A stretch of DNA of 64,000 nt, taken from the NCBI RefSeq assembly GCF_001664485.1, contig NZ_CP013633.1, forward strand, positions 62,001 through 126,000. The letters are read 5' to 3'. The DNA comes from Rhizobium sp. N324 (lineage in GTDB: Bacteria; Pseudomonadota; Alphaproteobacteria; Rhizobiales; Rhizobiaceae). Position 1 is the first letter of the stretch. Each line of letters begins with the position of its first letter. The notes below the pieces were generated by a model. The model saw only the letters and a program-made list of their open reading frames with translations, searched no databases and was not told the DNA's origin. This document shows, one piece after another, positions 1 through 8,712 of this stretch. The position numbers and the translations under genes were made by a program.

Positions 1-52
1 ATTCTCACCCGATCTCCGTGCAGTTCGATCCGATCTCCATGAACCGACGTTA

Positions 53-178
53 CTACGCGCGGTGCCCAAAATCCCGCGGCCCTGCTCGGATGGATACGAT
101 CTCTCTGAGCAGTTCGAGGTTCTCGCCGGTCATGGTGGCCACGTCTTCGATCGTGCAGATATGCATCGAACGAGCCAT
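53..178 (-). CDS. Small ORF attached to an IS66 remnant
   Basis: A 41-residue ORF (starts MARSMHICTIEDVATMTGEN) whose ATG overlaps the TGA of the tnpC fragment at 178-180. From memory, short ORFs with this start follow tnpC in rhizobial IS66-type elements; their function is unknown. It ends in a TAG at 53-55 after a proline/glycine-rich tail and may be truncated there. Confidence 0.4.
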   Translation of the reverse strand: MARSMHICTIEDVATMTGENLELLREIVSIRAGPRDFGHRA

Positions 179-347
179 CAGGCGGCCTTTTGCGAAGTGG
201 AGACCGTCGGAAGCATATTCCACGGCAACAGGTCTTCAAGCCTATCTACCGGTTAATCTTTGATCTGGGTTAGGACGTCCGTGAGGTAGCTCTCGGGGTT
301 GCGGCCATGCAATTTGTCCGTTCCAATGATGGTCAAGATATTAGCGT
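178..347 (-). pseudogene. tnpC: IS66 transposase TnpC, C-terminal remnant
   Basis: Leftward reading gives IGTDKLHGRNPESYLTDVL, then an in-frame TAA, then VDRLEDLLPW...QKAA and a stop. The last part matches the RLEQLLPWNW...AQAA tail of the intact TnpC at 62076-63731. An internal stop and the missing N-terminal part show it is dead. Confidence 0.65.
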
Positions 348-404
348 TGCGCTATCTCGTTCGTAATTTGCATCGTGTAAGTCTTCACTCCTGATGCTCG
401 TTCT

Positions 405-440
405 CGGGCCGCGCCGCGCAACGCGCGGCCCGTCTTTCGG
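405..440 (+). terminator. Strong hairpin with T-rich tail upstream of rhizavidin
   Basis: A perfect 10-bp stem (CGGGCCGCGC at 405-414, GCGCGGCCCG at 423-432) with an 8-nt loop is followed by tctttcggtttt. It reads as a rightward intrinsic terminator. No rightward gene precedes it in the window, so it probably survives from a gene lost when IS debris accumulated at 1-350. It would insulate the rhizavidin gene. Confidence 0.6.
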
Positions 441-546
441 TTTTCTCAACCCGGGAAATTGCTACTCGGATTGATTGATTATTGCAAGATTATATGCAAC
501 CTTCGGTACGATCGCCGACGGTCGGCGCACATCAGGAGGAAAAACC

Positions 547-1014
547 ATGATCCGTACTACTGCAGTTGCAGCACTTGTGTTTGCTGTAGCAACCTCAGCT
601 CTTGCTTTCGATGCAAGCAACTTCAAGGATTTTTCAAGCATCGCATCGGCTTCCAGCAGTTGGCAGAACCAGTCCGGCTCGACGATGATCATTCAAGTCG
701 ACTCGTTCGGAAATGTCTCCGGCCAATATGTAAACAGAGCCCAGGGCACCGGATGCCAGAACTCGCCCTATCCGCTAACAGGAAGGGTAAACGGGACGTT
801 CATCGCATTTTCGGTCGGCTGGAACAATTCGACGGAGAACTGCAATTCGGCAACCGGATGGACCGGCTACGCACAGGTCAACGGCAACAACACTGAGATA
901 GTCACGAGCTGGAACCTCGCTTACGAAGGCGGCTCCGGTCCGGCCATTGAGCAAGGACAAGACACTTTCCAGTACGTGCCGACGACTGAGAACAAAAGCC
1001 TCTTGAAGGATTAA
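547..1014 (+). CDS. Rhizavidin (dimeric avidin-family biotin-binding protein)
   Basis: Avidin family. A secretion signal (MIRTTAVAALVFAVATSALA) is cut before FDASNFKDF. Mature sequence shows the avidin barrel pattern: SSWQNQSGSTM, GRVNGTFIAFSVGWNN, GYAQVNG, TSWNLAYEG, DTFQYVPTT. Two cysteines (GTGCQNSP and TENCNSATG) agree with the disulphide known for rhizavidin. I recognise the sequence as essentially the R. etli protein, which binds biotin as a dimer. Start chosen at 547: AGGAGGA at 534-540 sits just ahead and the signal peptide begins directly. An upstream ATG at 475 gives a 179-residue form with a non-hydrophobic extension. The gene stands alone between two hairpins and IS66 debris. Confidence 0.93.
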   Translation: MIRTTAVAALVFAVATSALAFDASNFKDFSSIASASSSWQNQSGSTMIIQVDSFGNVSGQYVNRAQGTGCQNSPYPLTGRVNGTFIAFSVGWNNSTENCNSATGWTGYAQVNGNNTEIVTSWNLAYEGGSGPAIEQGQDTFQYVPTTENKSLLKD

Positions 1015-1116
1015 TCTCCTCTGCCCTGCCGGCGCTGCCCGTCAGAGATTGTGGAGCACGAATTCATCGAATATGGCCAAAGGCTTAGACGAAGCTGCTT
1101 TCCCTGCCGAATAAAA

Positions 1117-1150
1117 GCGCCGCGTGCTCGTCCGCGCGGCGCAAATCCTT
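1117..1150 (+). terminator. Hairpin downstream of rhizavidin
   Basis: Stem GCGCCGCG (1117-1124) and CGCGGCGC (1135-1142), 10-nt loop, followed by aaatccttattta. Probable rightward terminator about 100 bp after the rhizavidin stop. Confidence 0.5.
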
Positions 1151-1227
1151 ATTTAATGAGTTCAATGCGGCCCAAAACGGCAAGCTTTCCGGACAAAAGT
1201 AAGCATCCGAGGATGCGCCGCCTTGGG

Positions 1228-1466
1228 GCAAACGCGGCGATCTGATCAAGGTCGTTTGGCACGATGGCCAGAGGGCCTGCCTGTTCACGAAAAAATTGGA
1301 GCGAGGAAGGTTTATTTAGCATGACGGCCAGGGCGCTTGTCTGTTCACGAAGAAGCTGGAGCGCGGCCGCTTCATCTGGCCGTCAGCCGCTGACGGCACG
1401 GTGGTGATCACACCGGCGCAGCTCGGTTATCTGCTCGAAGGTCTACAGAAATATGCCTGCTTGTGA
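1228..1466 (+). pseudogene. tnpB: Two head-to-tail fragments of IS66 TnpB
   Basis: Reading from about 1238 gives DLIKVVWHDGQRACLFTKKL...GRFI and a TAG at 1317-1319, then at once HDGQGACLFTKKLERGRFI WPSAADGTVVITPAQLGYLLEG. The block HDGQxACLFTKKLERGRFI is therefore present twice in tandem in slightly diverged form. After LLEG (about 1443) the TnpB match stops and does not resume until about 2021. Compare the intact TnpB at 61684-62031. Confidence 0.75.
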
Positions 1467-1645
1467 GTCTGACGAATCATCACCGGACAAGATCTAGGTG
1501 CTGGATCCGAGCCATCCGTTATTTGGACGCTCCTTTAATGTGATCCGTGAGGTGGGACGTAGAGGCGGCAACTTCGCGCCGTCGTATGAGGTTGAACCTC
1601 GTAGTGGATCGACCTTGCTGATACCCGTGTCTGCGACACAGGGAT

Positions 1646-2020
1646 ATGTCGAAGCCTGAAATACTGACGCGCGAAGGACACCATTCGCCCAATTGTGAGG
1701 AGAAGGTTTTGCCAATCACTGTGCAACGCCTCCGCCTTGCAGCGGGCATCAAGGTAAAGGCACAGCGCAACAGATGGACACACGAACCTAGTTTGCTCAG
1801 CACCGTACAACTTGCCGCCAGGCTCGATACTCCCGTCAATTGGATTTACGTTCAAATCAGGCGGAAGCGCCTGCTCATCGACCAGCAATCAACCGGAGCA
1901 TATTTGTTCCAAAATTCCCCGGCGGTCGTCAACGCGGTTCGCGACCTTCGCAACCGTACCATTCATCAACTCGATCTGAGAATCATTCAGCCTCACCAGG
2001 AGGGGCATCAACATGCGTTG
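1646..2020 (+). pseudogene. Possible site-specific recombinase C-terminal fragment
   Basis: Open frame containing TVQLAARLDTPVNWIYVQIR, then VVNAVRDLRNRTIHQLDL. This resembles the helix-turn-helix-like tail (LAxxLxxxxxWxYxxIRxxxL) of large serine recombinases or resolvases of rhizobial transposons. No catalytic domain is present. The segment lies between the two separated parts of an IS66 tnpB gene and runs in frame into the TnpB C-terminus, so it is an inserted fragment. Identification is from pattern only. Confidence 0.35.
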
Positions 2021-2080
2021 TCGCTGGAGGGAATTGACTGGCGCGCACGGCAGGAAACCTGGCGCCCCAGCCGGGTTTGA
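2021..2080 (+). pseudogene. tnpB: IS66 TnpB C-terminal remnant
   Basis: Encodes LEGIDWRARQETWRPSRV and a stop, matching LEGIDWRMPQKTWRPTSVG at the end of the intact TnpB near 62030. It is the missing tail of the tnpB interrupted near 1443. Confidence 0.65.
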
Positions 2081-2127
2081 CTGAATTTTTGCATTGAGAT
2101 TGTTGAGAAATCTGATTCAATGTCGTT

Positions 2128-2796
2128 ATGACATTGCCGCCGCTTACCCTGCCATCGGACCTTGCCAGCGCTCATCCGGCGCTGCTGGCCGAACGTGCTG
2201 CGGGGCTGCAAGCTGAGGCGGACGCGGCCAACGCGAAGGCGCGGCTGTCGAGCATTGAGGCGCTCAACGTGCATTTGCAGTTGCTGATTGGCAAGCTGGA
2301 GCGCGAGAAGCACGGGCCGCGCCGCGAGCGCACGCAGCGGCTGATCGATCAGTTGGAATTTGCAGCTCGAAGAGCTTGTGGCGTAGGCCGCCGAGGACGA
2401 ACTGAGCGTCCAAGAGGCCGCGGCCAGAACGCAGTCCGTGCGCGCCTTCGCCCGCAAGCGTCCAGTGCGCAAGGCGTGGCCCAAAGACGTCGAGCGCGCA
2501 CGCATCGTCATCGAAGCGCCGACGGCATGTGCCTGCTGTGGCGGCTCGCGGCTGTCGAAGCTGGGCGAGGATGTGACGGAAACGCTGGAGGATATCCCGC
2601 GCCGATTCAAGGTGATCGAGACGGTGCGCGAGAAATTTACCTGCCGCGATTGCGAGGCGATCAGTCAGGCTCCCGCACCGTTCCATGCGACGCCCGCGCG
2701 GCTTCATCGGCCCTCAGTTGCTGGCGACGATCGTGTTCGACAAGTTCGGGCAGCACATCCCGCTGGACCGCCAGAGCACGCGGTTCAAATGTGAGG
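2128..2796 (+). pseudogene. tnpC: IS66 transposase TnpC, frameshifted and truncated
   Basis: Starts MTLPPLTLPSDLASAHPALL and keeps the TnpC leucine-rich N-terminus. The frame shifts near 2356 (LQLEELVA then TAG), continues as FARKRPVRK...CACCGGSRLSKLGEDVTETL with the zinc-binding CxCC and CxxC motifs, shifts again near 2690 to RGFIGPQLLATIVFDKFGQH, and ends after RQSTRFKCE. The catalytic DDE half is gone. Confidence 0.75.
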
Positions 2797-2872
2797 CATC
2801 GGTCCGTCGACCCAGACCCTGGCCGGTGAATGTTGATCCGAATGTCTTCGAGCTGCGGCAAATGCTGGAGCA

Positions 2873-3265
2873 TCACTGTCGCACAGCATACCAGGAGGCA
2901 ACGTAGCCGGCTGCGGCGACCCCATGGGAATGCGGGACGTCGCGGACGATGCTACCGACAATGGCGTCCCTTTGATCGACGCCATTCAGCCAGTTCGGCA
3001 CGATGTAGCCGCGATAGCTGTAGATCCAGGTCTCGCTGGCCACATCGCCCTTTCCAGTGAATTGCAGCTCGACAGGGTCTCCCGGACGCACCGTACCGGT
3101 CAGTTCCAGCGACCACCCGGGCCCACCAATGGTTCCGCCGACCTTGCGCCGAGCCAACTCGGTCAGCACCAGCGTTCCCTGGCCAAATTCCAGTGCATTG
3201 AAATCAACCGATAAATCGGGATTGTTGATCAGGCTGCGATAACTCCAAGTGCCAGTGAAGCTCAT
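2873..3265 (-). CDS. Small barrel-like protein paired with a multicopper oxidase
   Basis: 130 residues, family not recognised. Rich in beta-strand patterns: starts MSFTGTWSYRSL (a GxW start as in calycins) and ends YVASWYAVRQ, with GGTIGGPGWSLELTGTV and ETWIYSYRGYIVPNW between. No signal peptide is seen. Start 3265 is chosen over the upstream TTG at 3277 because GGGAGGA lies just before it. It follows the multicopper oxidase by 26 bp on the same strand, so the two are probably cotranscribed. An avidin- or lipocalin-like fold is inferred from pattern only. The gene ends about 75 bp from the IS66 remnant. Confidence 0.7.
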   Translation of the reverse strand: MSFTGTWSYRSLINNPDLSVDFNALEFGQGTLVLTELARRKVGGTIGGPGWSLELTGTVRPGDPVELQFTGKGDVASETWIYSYRGYIVPNWLNGVDQRDAIVGSIVRDVPHSHGVAAAGYVASWYAVRQ

Positions 3266-3291
3266 AGTTCCTCCCAATGGCGATCGACGCC

Positions 3292-5235
3292 CTAATGATG
3301 GCCGGAAACGGTGCCACCCTGGCCGTCCGGCAGGGTGATCCTGATGTTCTGCATCATGCCCTGGTCCTCATGATCGAGGATGTGGCAATGCAGAACGAAC
3401 TCGCCGATATAGCGCTGGTAGTGCGTCCGCACGGTGATCGTGTAGCGCGCCGACGGATCGGTGCCGGGATTCTTGATCCACAGCGTGTCCTTCCAGACAT
3501 TTTTCAAGCCTGGATATTGCGGATCGCCGTCGTCATCGGCGCCAAGCGCGCTGACATCGTTGCCGGCCGCATCGACAATTTTGATGATCTGAAACGGATT
3601 GACATGGATATGGAATGGGTGGCCGACGAAATCCGAGCGGAGCGTCCATTCGTCGACTCCGCTTAGCGGCAACGTCCGGTCGATGCGGTTGGGATCATAA
3701 GGTTTGCCGTCAACCTCGAAGAAGGTGGCACCCGGCTGTTTCACATCGATGTTAAACACCAGTTGCTGCTCGCCGGTGACCTCGCCCGCGGCGATGTCCG
3801 GATGGGGAATAAAGCTTGAGAGCGACATCTCGTTCTTGAGGTCATCGATAACCTTGCCGGCGACATTCTGTGACATCGTGCGCTCAGCCGCCGAAATCAG
3901 CCAATCCTGCAGATAGGTGCCGATCTCGCCATTGACGGCATGGCCGCCTACTGCAGTGACTATGCCGAGAAGCCGTCGGCTTGGAGCCTCCTGGTTGACG
4001 CTGGCCGCTGCCGGTGCGGCGCCATCGATGATGCAGTAGTCACCCGCTCCTGGCAACACCACCAGCGCGTCAACGCGGTAGCCCGGTTGCAGGATCGCTT
4101 GCTGCCGCATCTGCACCTGCGCCATTGTCAGCCCGTCCTGGGCCACCACCCCATACGGAATAGTATCCTTGCCGCAATTCTGGTCGATCCATCTGTCGGT
4201 GTCCGCTGCCGCAAGCGTGCGGAACGCGGTCGTCCCGGTCTTGCGCCGGATTTCGAAATTGATGGTGTCGCGAACCCCGGCGTGTATCATCCGCCACCGC
4301 TCGACCGAGCCAGCCTCCGCTAATGCCAACTGACCAAGCACCTGGCCGTTGACGCTGGTGAAGCGGCCCGAAGCCGGCCAACTGCCAGGTCCGAACTGAT
4401 CGTAGCTTTCGATGCCGCCCACCTGTCCTGGCTGGCAATCATAAGTGATGTCGCCATTGTTATCGGTGCAAGCATATTGAATCTGCTGTAGCACCAAAAC
4501 CCGTTCGGCGATATCGGAGCCGCCCGGCTGCTTCAATAGGCGGTCGATATCGCCAGTCTCGGTCGGTGTAGGCATGCGATCGCCACGGATGATCAACGCC
4601 CCGGACATGCCACTCGACACCTGCAATGCGGTTGATCCGTGTAGGTGTGGGTGATACCAGAAGGTGCCGGCGGGATGCTCAACGGCGATGTTGTATTCAT
4701 ATTGGAACGAAACGCCGGGACGGATTGAGATCAGCACATTATCGCCATTGCCAGACGGATTTACCCAGAGACCGTGCGAATGCAGGTTGGTACCGTTGAA
4801 GCAATGGGGGGTATTGGCACTGCCACCGCCGATGCCGCAGGTGGAATCCTGAGGGAACAGGTTGTGAAGCGTTACCCGCACCGTCTGACCGGGCCGTAGA
4901 TCGATGGTCGGTCCAACCAATGGCGTGTCGGCACCGGATAAGCCGGTCTGGCGGGCGTCTTGATAGCCGCGCAGTTTAACGTGGTCGTAGCGCGCCGTGG
5001 CCGGATTGTAGATCTGTCGGTCGAGATAGGTAGCGTTCATATCGAGCAGAACCTCGCCCGGAAATGTCTCCCGGCTTTGTTCGAAGGTTTTCAGCATCCC
5101 CTGGGATTTTGTGATAGGTTGCAGCATATAGGCCAGGGGGTTAGTCACGGCCCTGGCCTCTTGAGCGACTGCGAATAGCGCATGGGTGACCGAAAAAACG
5201 CTCGCCATACCGAAGATCGCAATTTTGTCAGACAC
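3292..5235 (-). CDS. Multicopper oxidase (laccase/bilirubin oxidase type)
   Basis: 647 residues, exported copper oxidase that couples one-electron oxidation of phenols, amines or metals to reduction of O2. All four copper motifs are visible: HSHG at 152-155, WYHPHLHG at 193-200, HPFHIH from 539 and HCHILDHEDQGM from 616, the last holding the type 1 copper Cys and a Met. A signal-like N-terminus (IFGMASVFSVTHALFAVAQEARA) follows a GTG start at 5235, chosen because GGGAGGG lies 10 bp upstream; longer frames reach 5301 without a ribosome site. The substrate cannot be read from sequence. The window also carries a second copper oxidase of another family, tyrosinase at 51076. Confidence 0.88.
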   Translation of the reverse strand: MSDKIAIFGMASVFSVTHALFAVAQEARAVTNPLAYMLQPITKSQGMLKTFEQSRETFPGEVLLDMNATYLDRQIYNPATARYDHVKLRGYQDARQTGLSGADTPLVGPTIDLRPGQTVRVTLHNLFPQDSTCGIGGGSANTPHCFNGTNLHSHGLWVNPSGNGDNVLISIRPGVSFQYEYNIAVEHPAGTFWYHPHLHGSTALQVSSGMSGALIIRGDRMPTPTETGDIDRLLKQPGGSDIAERVLVLQQIQYACTDNNGDITYDCQPGQVGGIESYDQFGPGSWPASGRFTSVNGQVLGQLALAEAGSVERWRMIHAGVRDTINFEIRRKTGTTAFRTLAAADTDRWIDQNCGKDTIPYGVVAQDGLTMAQVQMRQQAILQPGYRVDALVVLPGAGDYCIIDGAAPAAASVNQEAPSRRLLGIVTAVGGHAVNGEIGTYLQDWLISAAERTMSQNVAGKVIDDLKNEMSLSSFIPHPDIAAGEVTGEQQLVFNIDVKQPGATFFEVDGKPYDPNRIDRTLPLSGVDEWTLRSDFVGHPFHIHVNPFQIIKIVDAAGNDVSALGADDDGDPQYPGLKNVWKDTLWIKNPGTDPSARYTITVRTHYQRYIGEFVLHCHILDHEDQGMMQNIRITLPDGQGGTVSGHH

Positions 5236-5721
5236 AGACAAACAGCCCTCCCAAACCTCTGCCCGGAGTTTTGTTCTCCCCGGGTCGAACCGCATCCACA
5301 AAGTTCTACTGCGTCACCATGCGTTCACCTGCAATTCGACTTTGACTCGCGCGCTTTCTCGGGAGAAGACAGCTGCCGCCGCGCGACGAGAAAGTTTCAA
5401 GACTCATGCCACTCTGGCCGGATCGAGCCTCAGAAGGAATCTTGTGCCTATGCTTCAAGGACTTCCACGAGAGCGCGGTAGGAAGTCGGGCGGAACAGCA
5501 CCATGGCGCGCACCTGACAAACCTGACAGCAGGTGTAGTAGGCCCGACATTTTTGTGGGGAGCATCGTTACGTGCGGCAATACGCGTCTCACCTTGTTTG
5601 TTTGTCGAGCTGCACTCGAGCAACGCCTTGACGCTCATATCGCGGTCACCGCCGCGGGCATTAATGTCGGCGTCACATACCGTTCATCACACCGCCTAAT
5701 CGGAGAGACACCACAGGCAGA
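5236..5721. other. Gap upstream of the multicopper oxidase
   Basis: I see no convincing gene. Open frames exist on both strands but lack family patterns and ribosome sites. The promoter of the oxidase operon should lie here; I found no clear -35/-10 or sigma-54 match on the minus strand. Confidence 0.4.
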
Positions 5722-5844
5722 CTACGCCAGTTCTTCCGGCTCTCTGCGCTGCGCGATGATCTCGAAACAAGGTTGCTTGCTCAGGAGTATCGCGCCCTGC
5801 TCCTCGACGATCATTTCGACGACGGCAGGAGGGAGCCCTTCCAC
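5722..5844 (-). CDS. Small unrecognised ORF downstream of the RibD-like gene
   Basis: 40 residues (starts MEGLPPAVVEMIVEEQGAIL, ends AQRREPEELA) with a GTG start preceded by GGAG at good distance. It starts 22 bp after the stop of the RibD-like gene on the same strand, so it may be the last gene of that operon. A 10-bp direct repeat (tatggacgtc) spans the junction between the two genes. Could be a remnant of a larger protein. Confidence 0.4.
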   Translation of the reverse strand: MEGLPPAVVEMIVEEQGAILLSKQPCFEIIAQRREPEELA

Positions 5845-5866
5845 AATCTTCTCCTATGGACGTCTC

Positions 5867-6568
5867 TTATGGACGTCCAACGCGATATCTCAGATGCACG
5901 GAGCCGAGGCCAGCGGCTTCGGCGCTGATAAACGTGAGCCTCGCCCTGCCGGCAAGCCCATCCTCGCCGCCCTCGAATATGGCCGGTGTATTCGACTTGC
6001 CTCCGATCGCAGGGAAGATGACCAGGCTGACCTCGTCAACAAGACCCGCCTTCAAGAAATGGCCATTGGTTTGCGCCCCGCCTTCCAGCATCAAGCGCTT
6101 CACACCGAACTCGGTTCCAAGAAGGTCAAGCGCGTTTTTCAGATCGACGCCATCTTTCTCCGAGACGATATAGGAAACGCCAGCCTGGGTGAGGCCCGCC
6201 AGGTAAGCATCATCCACGTCAGATCCTGTCAGGACCACAAGGTGAGCTCCCTCAATGTCGCTCTTGTCCCAGCGTAGCCGACCGTCCTTATCCACGATGA
6301 CAGCGAACTCGCCGGCGTCCGGGTTGGCGATATGGATCGGTCGCGCGGCTGTGCCGGTTGCTTGATAGGGGCGGTCGACGGCGTCCGCGAACTCTTCTCC
6401 CGTCGCTCTTCCCGAAAGCCAGGCGTCGGCACCGATCTTCTCATGCAGGCCGTCATAGATCTTCACGAGCTCATCGACCGAATGGCCGGTTGCCTCGGCC
6501 CAATCATTGACGATCAATCGGCCATCCAGCGGCGACATCATGTGACAGATTACATAGGGTCTGGGCAT
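5867..6568 (-). CDS. RibD/dihydrofolate reductase-like protein
   Basis: 233 residues of the RibD C-terminal / DHFR-like superfamily, NADPH-dependent reductases. Visible signs: MPRPYVICHMMSPLDGRL at the N-terminus, VDDAYLAGLTQAGVSYIV, and GVKRLMLEGGAQTNGHFLKAGLVDEVSLVIFP, the typical EGG...GLVDE nucleotide/substrate region. There is no deaminase domain, so it is not a full riboflavin enzyme; such stand-alone proteins usually have unknown substrates. Start 6568 follows GAGGAGAG; a longer frame to 6592 lacks this. It lies 31 bp after the short-chain dehydrogenase at 6600 in the same operon. Confidence 0.8.
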   Translation of the reverse strand: MPRPYVICHMMSPLDGRLIVNDWAEATGHSVDELVKIYDGLHEKIGADAWLSGRATGEEFADAVDRPYQATGTAARPIHIANPDAGEFAVIVDKDGRLRWDKSDIEGAHLVVLTGSDVDDAYLAGLTQAGVSYIVSEKDGVDLKNALDLLGTEFGVKRLMLEGGAQTNGHFLKAGLVDEVSLVIFPAIGGKSNTPAIFEGGEDGLAGRARLTFISAEAAGLGSVHLRYRVGRP

Positions 6569-6599
6569 TGGATTACTCTCCTCTACAAACATTCCACCG

Positions 6600-7451
6600 T
6601 CAGTGACCTGACTTCAACCAGGCTGCGAATTTATCCATCCAGTCGGGGTGCCAGCGTGAAAGCGCCGGCCGGTTCAGGATCATGTCGTCGGCCGCCCAGC
6701 GGATCCTTCTGGCATCGATCGCAGACGTAACCGCGTTATCCGGACAGATGATGTAAAAATTCTCGTCGAGCAGACGGACCAGGAAGTATTCCACCAGTTG
6801 CTCTGCGGTCCATGCCTCATCGGGTTTCGCAATGCCCTGCGGCTTGAGTGCGATGTTCATGGGTGTCCACGTGTAGCCAGGGACGAGGAGATGAGCCGAA
6901 ACACGACCTCCCGTCGCCTTCAGAAGCTCGTGCGACAGCTGTTCGGTCAGGACTTTGACAGCTGCCTTCGCCACCGAATATGCGGCGTTACCTGGAGGAG
7001 TCGTAATACCTTCCTTGGAGCCGAGGTTGACAACGGCCGACTGGCGACCGGCTTCGATCATGTAGGGCACGAAGACGTGTTGCGCGGCCAGAACACCTCC
7101 GAAGTTTACATCGATCTGGCGTCGCCACTTTGCAGGATTGTCCCAAGGGCCGGCTCCTTGCGTTATGCCCGCGTTGTTTACTAGGACGGCCACGTCGCCA
7201 AACCGCGAAATCGTTTCGTCCCGCAACCTGGTCAGTGCCGACAAATCTGATACGTCGCCGCTCACGATCAGGATGTCCGTGTCGAGTGTCGAAGTAACAT
7301 CCTCAAGTGCGTCGGCGTCGAGATCCAGCAGCGCGAGCTTCATGCCGCGGGCCGCGAGAGCCCTCGCGATTGCCAAGCCGATGCCCTTCGCAGCTCCCGT
7401 GATGACCGCAACGCGGCCAGGAGCAACGACGCTGTTCATTCTCTCGCTCAT
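6600..7451 (-). CDS. Short-chain dehydrogenase/reductase
   Basis: 283 residues, classical SDR fold. Cofactor motif TGAAKGIG near residue 18, a DLD at the end of the second strand suggesting NAD preference, NNAG, and the catalytic YSVAK with an upstream Ser in VVNLGSKEG. A long C-terminal tail (DARRIRWAADDMILNRPALS) is unlike minimal SDRs. Probably an oxidoreductase for a small alcohol or ketone; substrate unknown. First gene of the leftward operon with the RibD-like reductase, divergent from the SDR pair at 7919. Confidence 0.85.
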   Translation of the reverse strand: MSERMNSVVAPGRVAVITGAAKGIGLAIARALAARGMKLALLDLDADALEDVTSTLDTDILIVSGDVSDLSALTRLRDETISRFGDVAVLVNNAGITQGAGPWDNPAKWRRQIDVNFGGVLAAQHVFVPYMIEAGRQSAVVNLGSKEGITTPPGNAAYSVAKAAVKVLTEQLSHELLKATGGRVSAHLLVPGYTWTPMNIALKPQGIAKPDEAWTAEQLVEYFLVRLLDENFYIICPDNAVTSAIDARRIRWAADDMILNRPALSRWHPDWMDKFAAWLKSGH

Positions 7452-7918
7452 TTTTTGTCTTTCCCGTCATTGGACCGTCACCGCTGGAAGGTGTGCCGGA
7501 CAAGCCGTCGCCGTGGAATTTTTCTCCGAGAAGCGTGCCGGCCGATGGCACCAGCGCAGAGAAGTCCATCAACGCTACTCAGGCGCTTGGGTCGTCGGAT
7601 CATATCCGCGGGCTGCGAACGACCGTTCGATCGCACTATAAGAATAGGGTAGCGCGACGGCTACTTGAAGTGAGCGGGATCGCACGCACCGATGAGCCGT
7701 GTTCACTCAAGGGCCTTCGTGACGTAGGGAATGCCTGGCCAGTTCGACCGCGGACGGGACCAAAAAGGTAACGCACTCCTGGTCCCTGCCAGATCGGTGG
7801 ATGATTTTCACTCACCGCCCCGATCAATTTTGCTCATGTAACCAATCGGCTCCACGGGCATTTGGTCACCAGCGCCTCGAGACGATCGTGGTGCTGACCA
7901 AACCAAAGGAGTGAAATC
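7452..7918. promoter_or_regulatory. Divergent promoter region between two SDR operons
   Basis: 467 bp without a convincing gene between leftward and rightward operons. It should hold both promoters. The LysR gene at 9792 is a natural candidate regulator, but I could not identify a specific binding site by eye. Confidence 0.35.
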
Positions 7919-8701
7919 ATGACAGGGAATAAACCACTCGCAATGATCACGGGCGGCTCATCTGGAATAGGCTTCGAGCTTGCCAAACAATTCGCCAAGA
8001 ATGGATTCGATGTCGCCATTTCAGGCTCAAGCGACAAGGTGAACGAGGCCGCCGATGCGCTACGAAGCCTTGATGCCGAAGCATATCCGTTCAAAGCGGA
8101 TGCCTCGACGTACGATGGCGTCGAGAGGTTCTGGGCCTTTACGCAGGGGCTGGGGCGCCCCTTGGAAGCCGCGGCTCTGAACGTCGGTATCGGTATTGGC
8201 GGCGCCTTTGTCGATAACGATCTCGAGGATGAGCTTCGCCTGCTTGCGATCAATGTAACCGGGACCGTCCATATGGCCAAACGCGTCGTCCAACATATGG
8301 TCAAGAACGGCCGCGGCAGGATTCTCATCACCTCCTCGGTTTCGGCGACCCTGCCCACGCCATACGAAACCGTTTACGGCCCGTCGAAGGCATTTGGTTA
8401 TATGTTCGCGGAATCTCTGCGCGAGGAGTTGCGCTCGACCGGGGTCACGGTGACGGCACTCCTTCCGGGCGCCACCAACAGCGACTTCCACGCGAACGCT
8501 GGAATGGGCGGTACGAAGCTCGGTGGCCAACAAAAAAACGACAAGACGCTCGTCGCCCAGCAGGGGTTCGAGGCTCTCATGAACGGCATCGACCATATCG
8601 TCGGCGGAGATCAGGAAACCAAGCGCCAGGTGTTGGAAAACCGGACGACCCCCGAGCCCGTCAAAGCCGCGCGGCAAGCCGAATTGACCCAACCGCAGTG
8701 A
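7919..8701 (+). CDS. Short-chain dehydrogenase/reductase (atypical NAG motif)
   Basis: 260 residues. TGGSSGIG cofactor motif at residues 11-18; active site YGPSK with Ser in ITSSVSAT. The usual NNAG is replaced by LNVGIG, an uncommon change. AAAGGAG precedes the ATG. The stop is 11 bp before the next SDR, so the pair forms an operon, probably acting on related substrates. Confidence 0.85.
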   Translation: MTGNKPLAMITGGSSGIGFELAKQFAKNGFDVAISGSSDKVNEAADALRSLDAEAYPFKADASTYDGVERFWAFTQGLGRPLEAAALNVGIGIGGAFVDNDLEDELRLLAINVTGTVHMAKRVVQHMVKNGRGRILITSSVSATLPTPYETVYGPSKAFGYMFAESLREELRSTGVTVTALLPGATNSDFHANAGMGGTKLGGQQKNDKTLVAQQGFEALMNGIDHIVGGDQETKRQVLENRTTPEPVKAARQAELTQPQ

Positions 8702-8712
8702 AGGAGCACGTC

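Noticed and set aside
5186..6277. A 363-codon rightward frame
   Set aside because: It overlaps the RibD-like gene on the other strand, has no domain pattern and no start signal.
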